Source of the DNA: Burkholderia ubonensis
GTDB taxonomy: Bacteria > Pseudomonadota > Gammaproteobacteria > Burkholderiales > Burkholderiaceae
Length of the DNA stretch: 64,000 nucleotides
Assembly: GCF_902833085.1 (NCBI RefSeq)
Contig: NZ_CADFEB010000008.1
Location: forward strand, 45,698-109,697
Direction of reading: 5' to 3'
This document shows positions 18,574 to 26,609 of this stretch, piece by piece. The notes beneath the pieces were generated by a model, which did not search any database, had not been told where the DNA came from, and worked only from the letters and a program-made list of their open reading frames with translations. Every line of letters begins with the position of its first letter. Within the stretch, counting starts at the first letter, position 1. The position numbers were made by a program, and so were the translations under genes.

Positions 18574-19464
18574 ATGGAATTGCGTCAGCTCCGGTATTTC
18601 ATTGCCGTCGCCGAGGAAATGAACATCACGCGCGCCGCGGAGCGCCTGCACATGACGCAGCCGCCGTTGAGCCGCCAGCTCCAGGCGATCGAGGACGAAA
18701 TCGGCCTGCCGCTGTTCGAGCGGGGCGCGCGGCCGCTGAAGCTGACCGAGGCGGGCCGGGTGTTCTACGCGCAGGCGAAGCGCCTCGTCGACCAGGCGGA
18801 CGAGCTCGGGCCGCTGACGCGGCGGCTCGCGCAGATGTCGGAGCGGATCGTGATCGGCTTCGTGCCGTCGACGCTGTACGGCGCGCTGCCGGACGTGATT
18901 CGCGCGTTCCGCGAGACGCGGCCGGACGTCGAGCTGTCGCTGATCGAAATGTTCACGCTCGAGCAGCTCGGCGCGCTGAAGGGCGGGCGGATCGACGTCG
19001 GGTTCGGCCGCCTGCGGTTCGACGACGATCAGCTCGTGCGCGAGGCGCTGATCGAGGAGAAGCTGATCGCGGCGCTGCCGGCCGGGCATCCGCTCGCCGA
19101 TCCGGACCGGCCGCTCGCGCTGGCCGACGTCGCGAACGAGACGCTGATCGTCTATCCGAGCACGCCGCGGCCGAGTTTCGCGGACCAGCAGTTGTCCGCG
19201 CTGCGCGACGGCGGGCTCGCGCCGGCCGGCGTGCACGAGGTGCGCGAATTGCAGACGGCGCTCGGGCTCGTCGCCGCGGAAGTCGGCGTGTCGCTGGTGC
19301 CGGAAAGTGTCGAGGGCGTGCGGGTGAAGGGCGTCGTCTACCGGCGGCTGCCGGAGCCGGTCGCGACGTCGCCGATCATCATGAGCCGCCGCGTGCATGA
19401 CGAAAGCCCCGCGACGGCGGCGTTCTGCGCGATCGCCCGCGCGATGATCGTGCCGGCGGGCTGA
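18574..19464 (+). CDS. catR: LysR-type regulator of the catechol genes
   Basis: The protein has 296 aa. An N-terminal winged helix-turn-helix covers about residues 1-60 (MELRQLRYFIAVAEE, then TQPPLSRQLQAIE), followed by a substrate-binding domain from about 90. Length and motifs match CatR/BenM-type regulators that respond to cis,cis-muconate. ATG 18574 is selected over the long upstream open frame because it matches the family start. It is divergent from catBAC. The inducer is inferred from neighbours and family. Confidence 0.9.
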   Translation: MELRQLRYFIAVAEEMNITRAAERLHMTQPPLSRQLQAIEDEIGLPLFERGARPLKLTEAGRVFYAQAKRLVDQADELGPLTRRLAQMSERIVIGFVPSTLYGALPDVIRAFRETRPDVELSLIEMFTLEQLGALKGGRIDVGFGRLRFDDDQLVREALIEEKLIAALPAGHPLADPDRPLALADVANETLIVYPSTPRPSFADQQLSALRDGGLAPAGVHEVRELQTALGLVAAEVGVSLVPESVEGVRVKGVVYRRLPEPVATSPIIMSRRVHDESPATAAFCAIARAMIVPAG

Positions 19465-19628
19465 CGGCCGCTGTTGCACTCTATACCGCAACTAACGGTC
19501 AATTTCGCAGCCTTCCGCAGGCGTGGGCGCGGAGCAAGCGCAGCCAAGTACGTCGCCACAGTAAAAAGTGATGAAGAACGTGAACGCCGTGGCCGAAAAC
19601 GCGCAGGAAATTCGCCCCGCACTTCGCC

Positions 19629-20594
19629 TCAGCGCTTCCCGTCGAGCGTCTCCGACGGCAATTCGCCGAACGTCTCCCGATACGCGATCGCAAACCGGCC
19701 GAGGTGCGTGAAGCCGCAATCGAGCGCGATGTCGGCGATCCGCCGCTCGCTGCCCGCGGCGCGCAGCAGGTCGCGCGCATGCTCGAGCCGTGCGTGGCGC
19801 AGGTACTGCATCGGACTCATCCCGCGAAACTGGATGAACGCATCGCGCAGCGTGCGCTCCGGCACGCCGGCCGCGCCGACGATGTCGGCAAGCTGCAGCG
19901 GCTGCGCGTAGTGGGCCGCGACGAATTCCTGCGCGCGCCGCATGAAGCCGGGCACGGGGTCGTGGCGCGACGGGGGAACGACCGACGGCGGATGCCCTTC
20001 GATCAGCAGGTCGATCAGCAGGTGTTCGAGTTGCGATGCAACGCGCGGATTCGCGCTCGCGCGTTCGAGCAGGGCCGGCGAGCCCGCGACCAGCATCAGT
20101 TGCTGCCGCCACGCGGTGAGCGCCGCGTCGCTCACGCGCAGCACGGGGTCGAGCGTTGCACGCGGATCGCCGGTCAGCGCGCCGACGGTGGCCGCATCGA
20201 TGCGCAGCACGAACTGCTCGCAGTCGGCCGACAGCTGCGCATCGAAGCGCTCGCCGGGCGCGCACAGCACGCCGGTCTGCCCGTCGACGCCGACCTGCCG
20301 GCCCATCGCACGCACGTCGGCCTGTCCGGACAGGCAGAACATCAGCAGGTAATAGCCGTCGACCGCGTCGACCTGCACGCGCATCGGTTCGCCGAACGCG
20401 ATCGTGCCGATCCCGAGCCCGCCGATCCGCACGAAATCCATATGCGACGCGCCGTGCACGCGGCCGCTCGGCAGCAGCGCGTGCGGCTGCATCACGCGCG
20501 AAATCCGCTCGCGCGTCTCGTCGAGATCGCGGGATTCGAACAGCCGGTGCGCGCGCAGCGCGAGCGGCTCGAACGACGTTGGGGGCATGGGCAT
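19629..20594 (-). CDS. andR: AraC/XylS-family regulator of anthranilate dioxygenase
   Basis: The protein has 321 aa. The first 200 residues resemble the AraC-like ligand-binding part of XylS-type activators, and two helix-turn-helix motifs occupy about 220-315 (LQLADIVGAAGVPERTLRDA and IADIALDCGFTHLGRFAIAY). It is divergent from andAc with 209 bp between, matching andR of Burkholderia cepacia DBO1, where AndR activates the andA operon in response to anthranilate. A second Met at 20588 could be the start. The effector is inferred from that system. Confidence 0.85.
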   Translation of the reverse strand: MPMPPTSFEPLALRAHRLFESRDLDETRERISRVMQPHALLPSGRVHGASHMDFVRIGGLGIGTIAFGEPMRVQVDAVDGYYLLMFCLSGQADVRAMGRQVGVDGQTGVLCAPGERFDAQLSADCEQFVLRIDAATVGALTGDPRATLDPVLRVSDAALTAWRQQLMLVAGSPALLERASANPRVASQLEHLLIDLLIEGHPPSVVPPSRHDPVPGFMRRAQEFVAAHYAQPLQLADIVGAAGVPERTLRDAFIQFRGMSPMQYLRHARLEHARDLLRAAGSERRIADIALDCGFTHLGRFAIAYRETFGELPSETLDGKR

Positions 20595-20803
20595 CGGTCT
20601 GTATGTGGACGCGTGCTTCGATCCGATGAATGGGGCGGGATCGGGGCGCCGGCGTCACGTGTGCCGCCATCCTAGCGCAGAAACCTGCCGGAAGTGGATA
20701 CTGCGCCGCCGCATTTGCAGATTCCGGATAGACGCCGAATATTAGCGTTTCAAAAATAGGCTCCATCAAGATACCCCCCAACCGGATCGACAAGGAGTCC
20801 GAC

Positions 20804-22075
20804 ATGGAGCAGACAGAATCGCCAGTCCTGTTCGCGGCGCGCGAAGACGCGTCCGACGTGACGTTTCCGCACGACGACGGCTCGCGCGTGCCATATAAGG
20901 TGTTCAGCTCGCGCGCCGTCTACGATCGCGAGCAGGAACGCATCTTTCGCGGCCCGACGTGGAATTTCGTCGCGCTGGAAGCCGAGATCCCGAACCCGGG
21001 CGACTTCAAGAGCACGTTCGTCGGCGACACGCCGGTCGTCGTCACGCGCGCCGAGGACGGCGCGCTCGCCGCGTGGGTGAACCGCTGCGCGCACCGCGGC
21101 GCGCAGGTGTGCCGCAAGGCGCGCGGCAATGCGAGCTCGCACACGTGCGTCTATCACCAGTGGAGCTTCGACAACACCGGCAACCTGCTCGGCGTGCCGT
21201 TCCGGCGCGGCCAGAAAGGGATGACCGGGATGCCGGCCGATTTCGATCCGAAGCAGCACGGGCTGCGCAAGCTGCGCGTCGACAGCTATCGCGGGCTCGT
21301 GTTCGCGACCTTCAGCGACGACGTCGCGCCGCTGCCCGACTACCTCGGCGAGCAGATGCGCCCGTGGATCGACCGGATCTTCCACAAGCCGGTCGAATAT
21401 CTCGGCTGCACGCGCCAGTATTCGAAATCGAACTGGAAGCTGTACCTGGAGAACGTGAAGGACCCGTATCACGCGAGCATGCTGCATCTGTTCCATACGA
21501 CCTTCAACATCTTCCGCGTCGGCATGAAGGCGCGCTCGATTCCCGACGCGACCCACGGGCTGCACAGCATCATCACGGTGACGAAGACCGGCGACGACAC
21601 GTCGGCCGCCTACAAGCAGCAGAACATCCGCTCGTTCGACGAAGGCTTCCATCTGGAGGACGAATCGATTCTCGATCTCGTGTCCGAATACGACGAGGAC
21701 TGCACGAACCACATCCAGCCGATCTTTCCGCAGCTCGTGATCCAGCAGATCCACAACACGCTGGTCGCGCGGCAGGTCCTGCCGAAGGGGCCGGACAACT
21801 TCGAGCTGATCTTCCACTTCTTCGGCTATGCGGACGACACGCCCGAGCTGCGCGCGCTGCGCATCAAGCAGGCGAACCTCGTCGGGCCGGCCGGCTACAT
21901 CTCGATGGAGGACACCGAGGCGACCGAGCTCGTGCAGCGCGGCACGGTGCGAGACGGTGACGCGACATCGGTGATCGAGATGTCGCGCGGCAATCCGGAC
22001 CAGCAGGACACGGTGATCACCGAAAGCCTGATCCGCAAGTTCTGGGTCGGCTACCAGAAGCTGATGGGCTATTGA
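20804..22075 (+). CDS. andAc: Anthranilate 1,2-dioxygenase large (alpha) subunit
   Basis: The protein has 423 aa. A Rieske [2Fe-2S] site is formed by Cys95, His97, Cys115 and His118, and the mononuclear iron ligands His223 and His228 are preceded by the bridging Asp220 in NVKDPYHASMLHL. The enzyme turns anthranilate into catechol, releasing CO2 and ammonia. It heads a four-gene operon with an AAGGAG site before the start. The three-component layout (separate ferredoxin and reductase genes) and gene order match the AndA type, not the two-component AntABC type. Confidence 0.94.
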   Translation: MEQTESPVLFAAREDASDVTFPHDDGSRVPYKVFSSRAVYDREQERIFRGPTWNFVALEAEIPNPGDFKSTFVGDTPVVVTRAEDGALAAWVNRCAHRGAQVCRKARGNASSHTCVYHQWSFDNTGNLLGVPFRRGQKGMTGMPADFDPKQHGLRKLRVDSYRGLVFATFSDDVAPLPDYLGEQMRPWIDRIFHKPVEYLGCTRQYSKSNWKLYLENVKDPYHASMLHLFHTTFNIFRVGMKARSIPDATHGLHSIITVTKTGDDTSAAYKQQNIRSFDEGFHLEDESILDLVSEYDEDCTNHIQPIFPQLVIQQIHNTLVARQVLPKGPDNFELIFHFFGYADDTPELRALRIKQANLVGPAGYISMEDTEATELVQRGTVRDGDATSVIEMSRGNPDQQDTVITESLIRKFWVGYQKLMGY

Positions 22076-22089
22076 AGCGGGAGCGCGAA

Positions 22090-22566
22090 ATGACGGAAGA
22101 CATGAAGACGTGGTTCGAGATCGCCATGCTGCAGAACCGCTATATCAGCCACCTCGACAACGACCGGCTCGAACAGTGGCCGGAGCTGTTCACCGAGGAC
22201 TGCACGTACGAGATCGTGCCGAAGGAGAACGCGGACCTCGGGCTGCCGGTCGGGATCGTGCATTGCACGAACCGGCGGATGCTGCGCGATCGCGTCGTGT
22301 CGCTGCGGCACGCGAACATCTTCGAGGAGCACACGTACCGGCACATGACGTCGGGGCTGATGGTCGTCGCCGAGCGCGACGGCGAGATCGACACCGAGAG
22401 CAGCTACGTCGTCGTGCAGACGCGCAGCAACGGCGAATCGAACGTGTACCAGGCCGGCAAGTATTACGACACGGTGGTGCGCACGCCCGACGGCCTGCGC
22501 TACAAGACCAAGCGCGTGATCTACGACACGTCGCGCGTGCAGACGCTGCTGGCCACCCCGATCTGA
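22090..22566 (+). CDS. andAd: Anthranilate 1,2-dioxygenase small (beta) subunit
   Basis: The protein has 158 aa, of the ring-hydroxylating dioxygenase beta-subunit family (cystatin-like fold). ATG 22090 is preferred over TTG 22072, because GGGAGC precedes it. The conserved block NRYISHLDNDRLEQWPELF near the start and FEEHTYRHMTS in the middle fit the family. It lies 14 bp after andAc and 19 bp before andAb. It has a structural role in the alpha3beta3 oxygenase. Confidence 0.93.
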   Translation: MTEDMKTWFEIAMLQNRYISHLDNDRLEQWPELFTEDCTYEIVPKENADLGLPVGIVHCTNRRMLRDRVVSLRHANIFEEHTYRHMTSGLMVVAERDGEIDTESSYVVVQTRSNGESNVYQAGKYYDTVVRTPDGLRYKTKRVIYDTSRVQTLLATPI

Positions 22567-22585
22567 GTGGAATGTGAGGAACGAC

Positions 22586-22912
22586 ATGACTGAAGCAACG
22601 CTGACCGAGTGGCACCCGCTCGGCGCCATCGACGAATTCTCCGAAGACGAACCGGCGGCGCGCGTCGCCGGACAGAAGCCGATCGCGGTGTTCCGGATCG
22701 GCGACGAATTGTTCGCGATGCACGACCTCTGCACGCACGGCCACGCGCGGCTGTCGGAAGGCTATGTCGAGGACGGCTGCGTCGAATGCCCGCTGCATCA
22801 GGGGCTGATCGACATTCGCACCGGCGCGCCGAAATGCGCGCCGATCACCGAGCCGGTGCGGACTTATCCGATCCGGATCGTCGACGGGCAGGTGGAAGTC
22901 AATGTCGGCTGA
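22586..22912 (+). CDS. andAb: Anthranilate dioxygenase Rieske ferredoxin
   Basis: The protein has 108 aa. The Rieske motif is visible as CTHGHARL followed by CVECPLHQG, giving two Cys and two His ligands for a [2Fe-2S] cluster. It carries electrons from AndAa to the oxygenase. ATG 22586 is preferred to GTG 22574. The end overlaps the andAa start by 11 bp, which suggests translational coupling. Confidence 0.93.
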   Translation: MTEATLTEWHPLGAIDEFSEDEPAARVAGQKPIAVFRIGDELFAMHDLCTHGHARLSEGYVEDGCVECPLHQGLIDIRTGAPKCAPITEPVRTYPIRIVDGQVEVNVG

Positions 22913-24122
22913 TCCTGTCCTGATCGTCGGCGCCGGCCATGCTGCGCGCCGCACCGCCGAAGCGCTGCGCGCGCGCGACGCCCACGTGCGCATCGTGATG
23001 ATCGGCGCGGAGCGCGAGCTGCCTTACGACCGGCCCGCGCTGTCGAAGGATGCGCTGCTGAGCGACGGCGGCGAAGCGCGCGCGTTCGTGCGCGACGCCG
23101 CGTGGTACGACGCGCAGCGGATCGCGCTGCGGCTCGGCACGCGGGTCGACGCGATCGAGCGGGACGTGCAGCGCGTGCGGCTCGACGACGGCGCGACGCT
23201 GCCGTACCGGCGGCTCGTGCTTGCGACCGGCTCGCGGGTCCGCAGGTTCGGCGGGCCGGCGGACGCGGGCGTGCCGCTGCATTACGTGCGCACGGTCGCC
23301 GATGCGCGGGCGCTGCGTGCGGCGCTCGCGCCGGGCAAGCACGTCGCGGTGCTCGGCGGCGGCTTCATCGGCCTCGAAGTCGCGGCGGCCGCGCGTCAGC
23401 TCGGCTGCGCGGTGACGGTGATCGACCCCGCCGCGCGCCTGCTGCAACGCGCGCTGCCGGACGTGGTCGGCGCGTTCGCACGGCGCCTGCACGACGGGCG
23501 CGGCGTCGAATTCCGGCTGTCGGCGCTGCCGCGCGCGATCCGGCGCGGCGCGTCGGGCAGCGCGGTGGTCGAGACGGATGGCGGGGACGTGACGGCCGAT
23601 ATCGTGGTCGTCGGGATCGGCGTCGTGCCGAATGTCGAGCTCGCGCAGGCGGCGGGCCTCGACGTCGACAACGGTGTGCGCGTCGACGCGGGCTGCCGCA
23701 CGAGCGATCCGGCGATCTTCGCGGCGGGCGAGGTGACGATGCACTTCAATCCGCTGCTCGGCCGCCATGTGCGGATCGAGTCGTGGCAGGTCGCGGAGAA
23801 CCAGCCGGCCGTCGCGGCGGCGAACGCGCTCGGCGCGGACGAGACCTATGCCGAGCTGCCGTGGCTGTGGTCCGATCAGTACGACTGCAACCTGCAGATG
23901 CTCGGGCTGTTCGGCGGCGAGCGGACGGCGGTCGTGCGCGGCGATCCGTCGAAGGGCGCGTTCGCGGTGTTCGGGCTGGGCGACGACGGCAGGCTCGTCG
24001 CGGCCGCCGCGGTGAACGCAGGGCGCGACATCGGCGCGTGCCGCCGGATGATCGCGGCGGGCGCCGTGCCCGATCCGGAGCGGCTGGCCGACCCGGCGGT
24101 GAACCTGAAGGCGTTTCTCTGA
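22902..24122 (+). CDS. andAa: Anthranilate dioxygenase ferredoxin reductase
   Basis: The protein has 406 aa, an FAD-dependent class like the toluene/biphenyl dioxygenase reductases. The FAD-binding GxGxxA/G motif is at the N-terminus (LIVGAGHAARRTAEAL), an NAD-binding GGGFIGLEVA motif lies near residue 150, and an FAD-binding block (DPAIFAAGEV) lies near 270. It oxidises NADH and reduces the ferredoxin AndAb. It is the last gene of the operon and overlaps andAb by 11 bp. Confidence 0.93.
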   Translation: MSADPVLIVGAGHAARRTAEALRARDAHVRIVMIGAERELPYDRPALSKDALLSDGGEARAFVRDAAWYDAQRIALRLGTRVDAIERDVQRVRLDDGATLPYRRLVLATGSRVRRFGGPADAGVPLHYVRTVADARALRAALAPGKHVAVLGGGFIGLEVAAAARQLGCAVTVIDPAARLLQRALPDVVGAFARRLHDGRGVEFRLSALPRAIRRGASGSAVVETDGGDVTADIVVVGIGVVPNVELAQAAGLDVDNGVRVDAGCRTSDPAIFAAGEVTMHFNPLLGRHVRIESWQVAENQPAVAAANALGADETYAELPWLWSDQYDCNLQMLGLFGGERTAVVRGDPSKGAFAVFGLGDDGRLVAAAAVNAGRDIGACRRMIAAGAVPDPERLADPAVNLKAFL

Positions 24123-24212
24123 CGGCGGGGTGGGGGCGGCGCGGGCATGTCGCGTTTGTCGGCAGCCGCGAATTCGGGGATATTAGCGGCAACGCCGATT
24201 CACCCGCCTCCC

Positions 24213-25499
24213 ATGACCCCTGACAAAGCCCTTGAACTGAACCGCAGCAAGCGACGCGCGCTGTCGCTGCTGCTCGTCGCCGTCGCGGTGTTCGTGACGA
24301 CGATCTTCCTGCCGCGCGGCGTCTGGATCGACGGGATCAAGGCGGTGGCCGAGGCCGCGATGGTCGGCGCGCTCGCCGACTGGTTCGCGGTCGTCGCGCT
24401 GTTCCGGCGCGTGCCGATCCCGTTCGTGTCGCGTCACACCGAGATCATTCCGCAGAACAAGGACAAGATCGCCGACAACCTCGCGGTGTTCGTCCGCGAG
24501 AAATTCCTCGGCCCCGACGCGCTCGCCGCGCAGATCCGCCAGCACGATCCCGCGCAGAAGCTCGGCGCATGGCTCGGCGAGCCCGCGAACACCGACGCGC
24601 TCGGCGGCTACGCGACGAAGCTGATGAGCTTCGCGCTCGACATGACCGACGATGCGCGGATCCAGTCGTTCGTGCACGACGCGTTCCGCGCGCTGGTCGA
24701 CAAGGTGGACCTGTCGCAATCGGCCGGCGCGATTCTCGATACGCTGACGAAGGACGGTCGCCACCAGGCGCTGCTCGACGACGCGATCGGGCAGGTGACG
24801 AACCTGCTCGACCAGCCGGAAAACCGCGCGGTGATCGCCGCGTACATCGTCGACTGGCTGAAGAGCCAGTACCCGACCGTCGAGAAGATCCTGCCGACGA
24901 ACTGGCTCGGCGAGAACGGCGCCGAGCTGATCGCGAACGCGGTGAACCGTGTGCTCGAACAGGTCGCCGCGGACCCGGAGCACGAGCTGCGGCAGCGCTT
25001 CGACGCGACGGTCGTCAAGCTGGTCGAGCGCCTGAAGTACGACCCCGTGTTCATCGAGAAGGGCGAGGAGATCAAGCGCTACATTCGCGACGGCGATGCG
25101 TTCAACACTTACCTGTTGGATCTGTGGGGCCAGTTGCGCGCATGGCTGAAGGCCGATCTCGCGCGCGCCGACTCGACGCTGCACCGGCAGGCCGCGACGC
25201 TCGGCGGCTGGCTCGGCGCGCGGCTCGCGGAAAGCCCCGCGTTGCGCGCGTCGCTGAACGAGCACGTCGAGAAAGCCGTGTACGAGATGGCGCCGGATTT
25301 CGCCGACTTCCTGATGCGCCACATCCGCGACACGGTGCGCAACTGGGACGCGCGCGAGATGTCGCGGCAGATCGAGCTGAACATCGGCAAGGACCTGCAG
25401 TACATCCGCATCAACGGCACGCTGGTCGGCGGGCTGATCGGGCTCGGGCTGTATCTCGTGTCGCTCGCGCCGCGCTGGGCGGGCGGCTGGCTGCATTGA
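24213..25499 (+). CDS. DUF445 family membrane protein
   Basis: The protein has 428 aa. A hydrophobic segment near 17-35, an amphipathic DUF445 block (AAMVGALADWFAVVALFR, then RHTEIIPQNKDKIADNL), a long helical middle and a C-terminal hydrophobic segment near 405-422 define the family. Function is unknown; members are inner-membrane proteins with a large helical domain. It is transcribed away from andAa and is probably monocistronic. Confidence 0.88.
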   Translation: MTPDKALELNRSKRRALSLLLVAVAVFVTTIFLPRGVWIDGIKAVAEAAMVGALADWFAVVALFRRVPIPFVSRHTEIIPQNKDKIADNLAVFVREKFLGPDALAAQIRQHDPAQKLGAWLGEPANTDALGGYATKLMSFALDMTDDARIQSFVHDAFRALVDKVDLSQSAGAILDTLTKDGRHQALLDDAIGQVTNLLDQPENRAVIAAYIVDWLKSQYPTVEKILPTNWLGENGAELIANAVNRVLEQVAADPEHELRQRFDATVVKLVERLKYDPVFIEKGEEIKRYIRDGDAFNTYLLDLWGQLRAWLKADLARADSTLHRQAATLGGWLGARLAESPALRASLNEHVEKAVYEMAPDFADFLMRHIRDTVRNWDAREMSRQIELNIGKDLQYIRINGTLVGGLIGLGLYLVSLAPRWAGGWLH

Positions 25500-25547
25500 C
25501 GCGGCCGGCGCCGGCGGGGAAAGGGCGCGACGTCGCGCGCGCCCGAA

Positions 25548-25847
25548 TCAGGCGTGTGCTTTCGAGCCGTGCAGTTGCAGGCCGAGCGCCTTGATGACCT
25601 TCAGGATCGTGCCGAAGCTCGGGTTGCCGTCGTGCGACAGCGCCTTGTACAGACCTTCGCGCGACAGGCCCGCATCGCGCGCGACCTGCGACATGCCGCG
25701 CGCACGCGCAATCACGCCGAGCGCGTGCGCGATGAAGGCCGGATCGTCGCCGGCCTCCTGCAGGCAGGCTTCGAAGTACTCGGCCATGTCGTCTTCGGTC
25801 TTCAGGTGTTCGGCCGAATCCCATGGCCGGGTCTTGATCTTGTCCAT
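25548..25847 (-). CDS. Antitoxin of a HI1419/HI1420-type toxin-antitoxin pair
   Basis: The protein has 99 aa, with a helix-turn-helix in the second half (ARARGMSQVARDAGLSREGL, then NPSFGTILKVIKALG). It matches the addiction-module antidote family in which the antitoxin gene follows the toxin gene. ATG 25847 is only 3 bp after the stop of the toxin remnant. The toxin is broken while the antitoxin is intact, so this may now act only as a DNA-binding regulator or protect against related toxins elsewhere. Confidence 0.88.
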   Translation of the reverse strand: MDKIKTRPWDSAEHLKTEDDMAEYFEACLQEAGDDPAFIAHALGVIARARGMSQVARDAGLSREGLYKALSHDGNPSFGTILKVIKALGLQLHGSKAHA

Positions 25848-25850
25848 CGA

Positions 25851-26150
25851 CTACTCCGTATCGAGATGCCCGAGCATCGCGTGCGCGGCGCGTATGTCCG
25901 CCTGTTGCGTCGACTTGTCGCCGCCGCACAGCAGGATCACCCATGCCGATTCCCGCTGCACGTAGTAGACGCGATAGCCCGGGCCGTGGTCGATGCGCAT
26001 TTCGACGACCGGCGCGCCGACGGACTTCCAGTCGCCCGGGTTGCCCGTTGCCAGCCGGTCGATGCGCGCCTAGATGCGGCGTTTCGCGACGCGATCCTGC
26101 AGCGCGTCGAACCATGCGTCGAAGAACTCGGTGGTTCGGATGGTGAATAC
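25851..26150 (-). pseudogene. RelE/ParE-type (Gp49-like) toxin, inactivated by an amber codon and a lost start
   Basis: The minus strand reads FTIRTTEFFDAWFDAL, then VAKRR-I-stop-ARIDRLA, then NPGDWKSVGAPVVEMRIDHG and an ending HAMLGHLDTE. This is the HI1419-like toxin family, but a TAG lies in frame at 26072-26070, where relatives usually have a Gln codon (CAG). The conserved part also has no ATG, GTG or TTG start: the codon in the expected place is GTA (26150-26148). An upstream ATG at 26168 is followed by another TAG two codons later and falls inside the promoter. The rest of the frame is open to its stop 3 bp before the antitoxin, so decay looks recent. Confidence 0.82.
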
Positions 26151-26156
26151 AGGGGG

Positions 26157-26185
26157 AATCTAGGGCATCGATAGCAGTGTGTCAA
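26157..26185 (-). promoter_or_regulatory. Sigma-70-like promoter of the toxin-antitoxin operon
   Basis: The minus strand has TTGACA (26185-26180), a 17-base spacer and TAGATT (26162-26157). This is close to consensus and correctly placed for the toxin-antitoxin pair, so the antitoxin is probably still expressed. Confidence 0.6.
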
Positions 26186-26609
26186 CCACGGTTCACAGAT
26201 TGCCGGTGAAGCGTCGCGTCGCCTTTCCATCGGACGGATGGCGGCGCGATGTCTGACTATAGAGCCGCCCCCCTCGCCTGACGGTCCGATTGGCCGTTCG
26301 GACGATCCTTCCGCGACGATCGGACGGGGCGGCGACGGAAGTCGGGAATATCCGATTCCGTCTACAATCAAAAGCGTCTTTGCCGCCGGTGCGCGCTCGT
26401 TGCGCGCCGGCGGATCCGTTCGTCCTCCGGATTCCGGAGACGCCGCCGTGCGCTGCGCGGCGGGCAAATGCAGTGTGGTCAGTGTCTCGGGTCTGCTTAC
26501 ATATGGAACGCAGACCCTTAGGTAAAGCGTCCGCGCGCCGTAGGCCGGCGTGCGTCCCGAGTACCGCACGCCCGTAGGCCGGGCAGGCGGCATCAACCGA
26601 GAGTCCCCC
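26186..26609. other. Gene-free stretch with the acetolactate synthase leader
   Basis: No convincing gene is seen in these 424 bp. The left part carries several short GC-rich inverted repeats. The right part is the upstream region of the acetolactate synthase gene and contains the hairpin/operator-like element described separately at 26489-26517. Short open frames here lack ribosome sites and family resemblance. Confidence 0.6.
26489..26517 (+). promoter_or_regulatory. Hairpin or operator-like element before the acetolactate synthase gene
   Basis: GGGTCTGC (26489-26496) and GCAGACCC (26510-26517) form a perfect 8-bp inverted repeat around a core with the near-palindrome TTACATATGGAA. It lies about 93 bp before the start of the acetolactate synthase gene. 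It may be an operator (an IclR-type dyad is one option) or an RNA hairpin. Its left half recurs at 36664 in the wsp operon. Confidence 0.5.

Noticed and set aside
16398..19400. A 1000-codon open frame on the plus strand opposite catA and catB
   Set aside because: It is the antisense shadow of high-GC catabolic genes with clear catalytic motifs, and its translation is Arg/Ala-rich with no family features.
26163..26168. ATG at 26168 as the toxin start with an early amber codon
   Set aside because: It lies between the -35 and -10 boxes of the promoter, so it would not be in the transcript; the TAG next to it is part of the -10 box.
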